Shown in pieces: positions 63,304 to 64,000 of a DNA stretch of 64,000 bases. The notes beneath the pieces are model-generated. The model had not been told where the DNA came from. It did no database searches and saw only the letters and a program-made list of their open reading frames with translations. Position 1 is the stretch's first letter, and each line of letters starts with the position of its first letter. A program made the translations under genes and the position numbers. Source of the stretch: JABDIP01 sp965237625 (GTDB lineage Bacteria; Pseudomonadota; Alphaproteobacteria; DSM-16000; Inquilinaceae); NCBI GenBank assembly GCA_965237625.1, contig CBDEGD010000046.1, positions 167,912 to 231,911 of the forward strand, written 5' to 3'.

Positions 63304-63615
63304 GTGGTTGCCAGAATTTCCGATGCGGCCGCTGCCTATTCAAACGCCGCCGGCAAGGCCGCCGGCCAGGGCATGGAAGCCCGCGACGCCGCGCCGGGCG
63401 AAAGCTTCGGCGGCATGGTCCGTGATCTGATCGGGGATGCGTCCGCCGCTGGCATCAAGAGCGAGCAAGTGACGGCTGACGCCATGATTGGCAAAGCCGA
63501 CCTGACCGATGTGGTGATGGCGGTGAATAATGCCGAGTTGACCCTGCAGACGGTCATTGCGATCCGCGACAAGGTCGTCGAGGCCTATCAGGAAGTCATC
63601 CGGATGCCGATCTGA
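63304..63615 (+). CDS. fliE: Hook-basal body protein FliE
   Basis: FliE links MS ring and rod. The 103-residue product, from a GTG start, has the FliE C-terminal region GKADLTDVVMAVNNAELTLQ then VIAIRDKVVEAYQEVIRMPI, diagnostic of the family. It lies 34 bp after flgC; GGAGG precedes the start. Confidence 0.94.
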   Translation: MVARISDAAAAYSNAAGKAAGQGMEARDAAPGESFGGMVRDLIGDASAAGIKSEQVTADAMIGKADLTDVVMAVNNAELTLQTVIAIRDKVVEAYQEVIRMPI

Positions 63616-63673
63616 CTCGCAATGGGCCGCCTGCCGTCATCTAACGCCCTCATATAACAAGGAAATATCATCG

Positions 63674-63943
63674 GTGGACTCTGCTGAGGCCTTGGAGATC
63701 GGCCGCCAAACCCTGTTAACCATGTTGAAGATCGGGTCGCCGATCATGCTGATCGCGCTGATGATCGGGCTCTCGATCTCGCTGATCCAGGCCCTGACGC
63801 AGATTCAGGAAATCACCCTGACATTCGTGCCGAAGATCCTGGTTATCGTGGTTTCGATGATCTTCCTGCTGCCGTTCATGCTTTCGGCGCTGATCGCCTA
63901 TACCCAGGGCCTGGCCGACCGGATCGTCAGCCTCGGCGCTTAG
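63674..63943 (+). CDS. fliQ: Flagellar export gate protein FliQ
   Basis: FliQ is a small gate subunit with two membrane helices. The 89-residue product from the GTG at 63674 has GSPIMLIALMIGLSISLIQA then LTQIQEITLTFVPKI and a second helix, all typical. AAGGAA precedes the start. A longer frame to 63557 overlaps fliE and is not used. Confidence 0.94.
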   Translation: MDSAEALEIGRQTLLTMLKIGSPIMLIALMIGLSISLIQALTQIQEITLTFVPKILVIVVSMIFLLPFMLSALIAYTQGLADRIVSLGA

Positions 63944-63964
63944 AGCGAGCCTTCAGACCGCGCC

Positions 63965-64000
63965 ATGATCGGACAACTGATCGCCGGGGAGATATTCCCG
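63965..64000 (+). CDS. fliR: Flagellar export gate protein FliR, start only
   Basis: An ATG 21 bp after fliQ opens MIGQLIAGEIFP, 12 residues before the window ends. The sequence is too short to identify by itself; the fliE-fliQ-fliR order makes fliR likely. Confidence 0.6.
   Translation, partial: MIGQLIAGEIFP

Noticed and set aside
63716..63723. TTAACCAT inside fliQ
   Set aside because: Lies within coding sequence downstream of the start, with no gene boundary nearby; probably codon-driven.

Overview
The window is a GC-rich alphaproteobacterial chromosome segment, most like a motile Rhodospirillales-type bacterium; the genus cannot be fixed from the sequence alone. The evidence is the alphaproteobacterial flagellar regulators SciP and FliX, CtrA-type promoter boxes (TTAA-N7-TTAA and TTAACCAT), sigma-54 -24/-12 promoters, and the gene orders fliF-fliG, fliL-fliM-DUF6468-motE and flgB-flgC-fliE-fliQ-fliR. 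No tRNA, rRNA or CRISPR array was recognised.

Layout. 1-2.8 kb: fliG (cut by the window edge), fliF and sciP. 2.8-7 kb: the hook operon fliK-flgD-flgE. 7-12.3 kb: two flagellins, flaG, fliD and fliS. 12.3-18.3 kb: an FlmG-like TPR-glycosyltransferase followed by an alternating cassette of two PhyH-type dioxygenases and two TylF-type methyltransferases. 18.3-21.6 kb: accessory genes (GST, Lrp, EamA, cupin, GNAT) and a small inverted-repeat element. 21.9-30.1 kb: a full pseudaminic-acid set (pseH, G, B, I, F, C) plus a second TPR-glycosyltransferase; several genes here are broken by frameshifts although the protein-level sequence is still good. 30.2-35.9 kb: flgI-flgJ-flgN-like-flgK-flgL-fliW. 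36-38.6 kb: fliX, dksA, a TlpA-like protein and a methyltransferase. 38.8-46.8 kb: a formamidase/amide-channel/FmdB operon divergent from a two-component module that includes a permease-histidine kinase fusion. 46.9-48.1 kb: a DUF1194 protein and a small zinc-ribbon protein. 48.4-53.2 kb: flgF-flgG-flgA-flgH, split by an IS4-family insertion. 53.5-60 kb: fliL-fliM-DUF6468-motE and a giant AMIN-like/TPR protein. 60-64 kb: fliP, fliO and an FlhB-C-like protein, csrA, then flgB-flgC-fliE-fliQ and the start of fliR.

How it fits together. Most structural parts of a flagellum are present except those expected just outside the window (fliH, fliN, flbD, flhA, flhB). The promoter regions suggest a CtrA to sigma-54/FlbD hierarchy: CtrA-like boxes sit before fliF, sciP, fliX, fliL, flgB and the fliO/fliP operon, while sigma-54 promoters sit before fliK, both flagellins, flgI and flgF. 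A 13-bp inverted repeat, GGCRR-N3-YTGCC, recurs in five of these control regions and is a candidate FlbD site. Flagellin is probably glycosylated with pseudaminic acid by the FlmG-like protein and may be further hydroxylated and methylated. FliW and CsrA are both encoded here and probably tune flagellin translation.

Caution. Repeated single-base frameshifts in pseB, pseI, the second TPR-glycosyltransferase, a GNAT gene and fliP suggest sequencing or assembly indels, so those coordinates are gene spans rather than clean reading frames.
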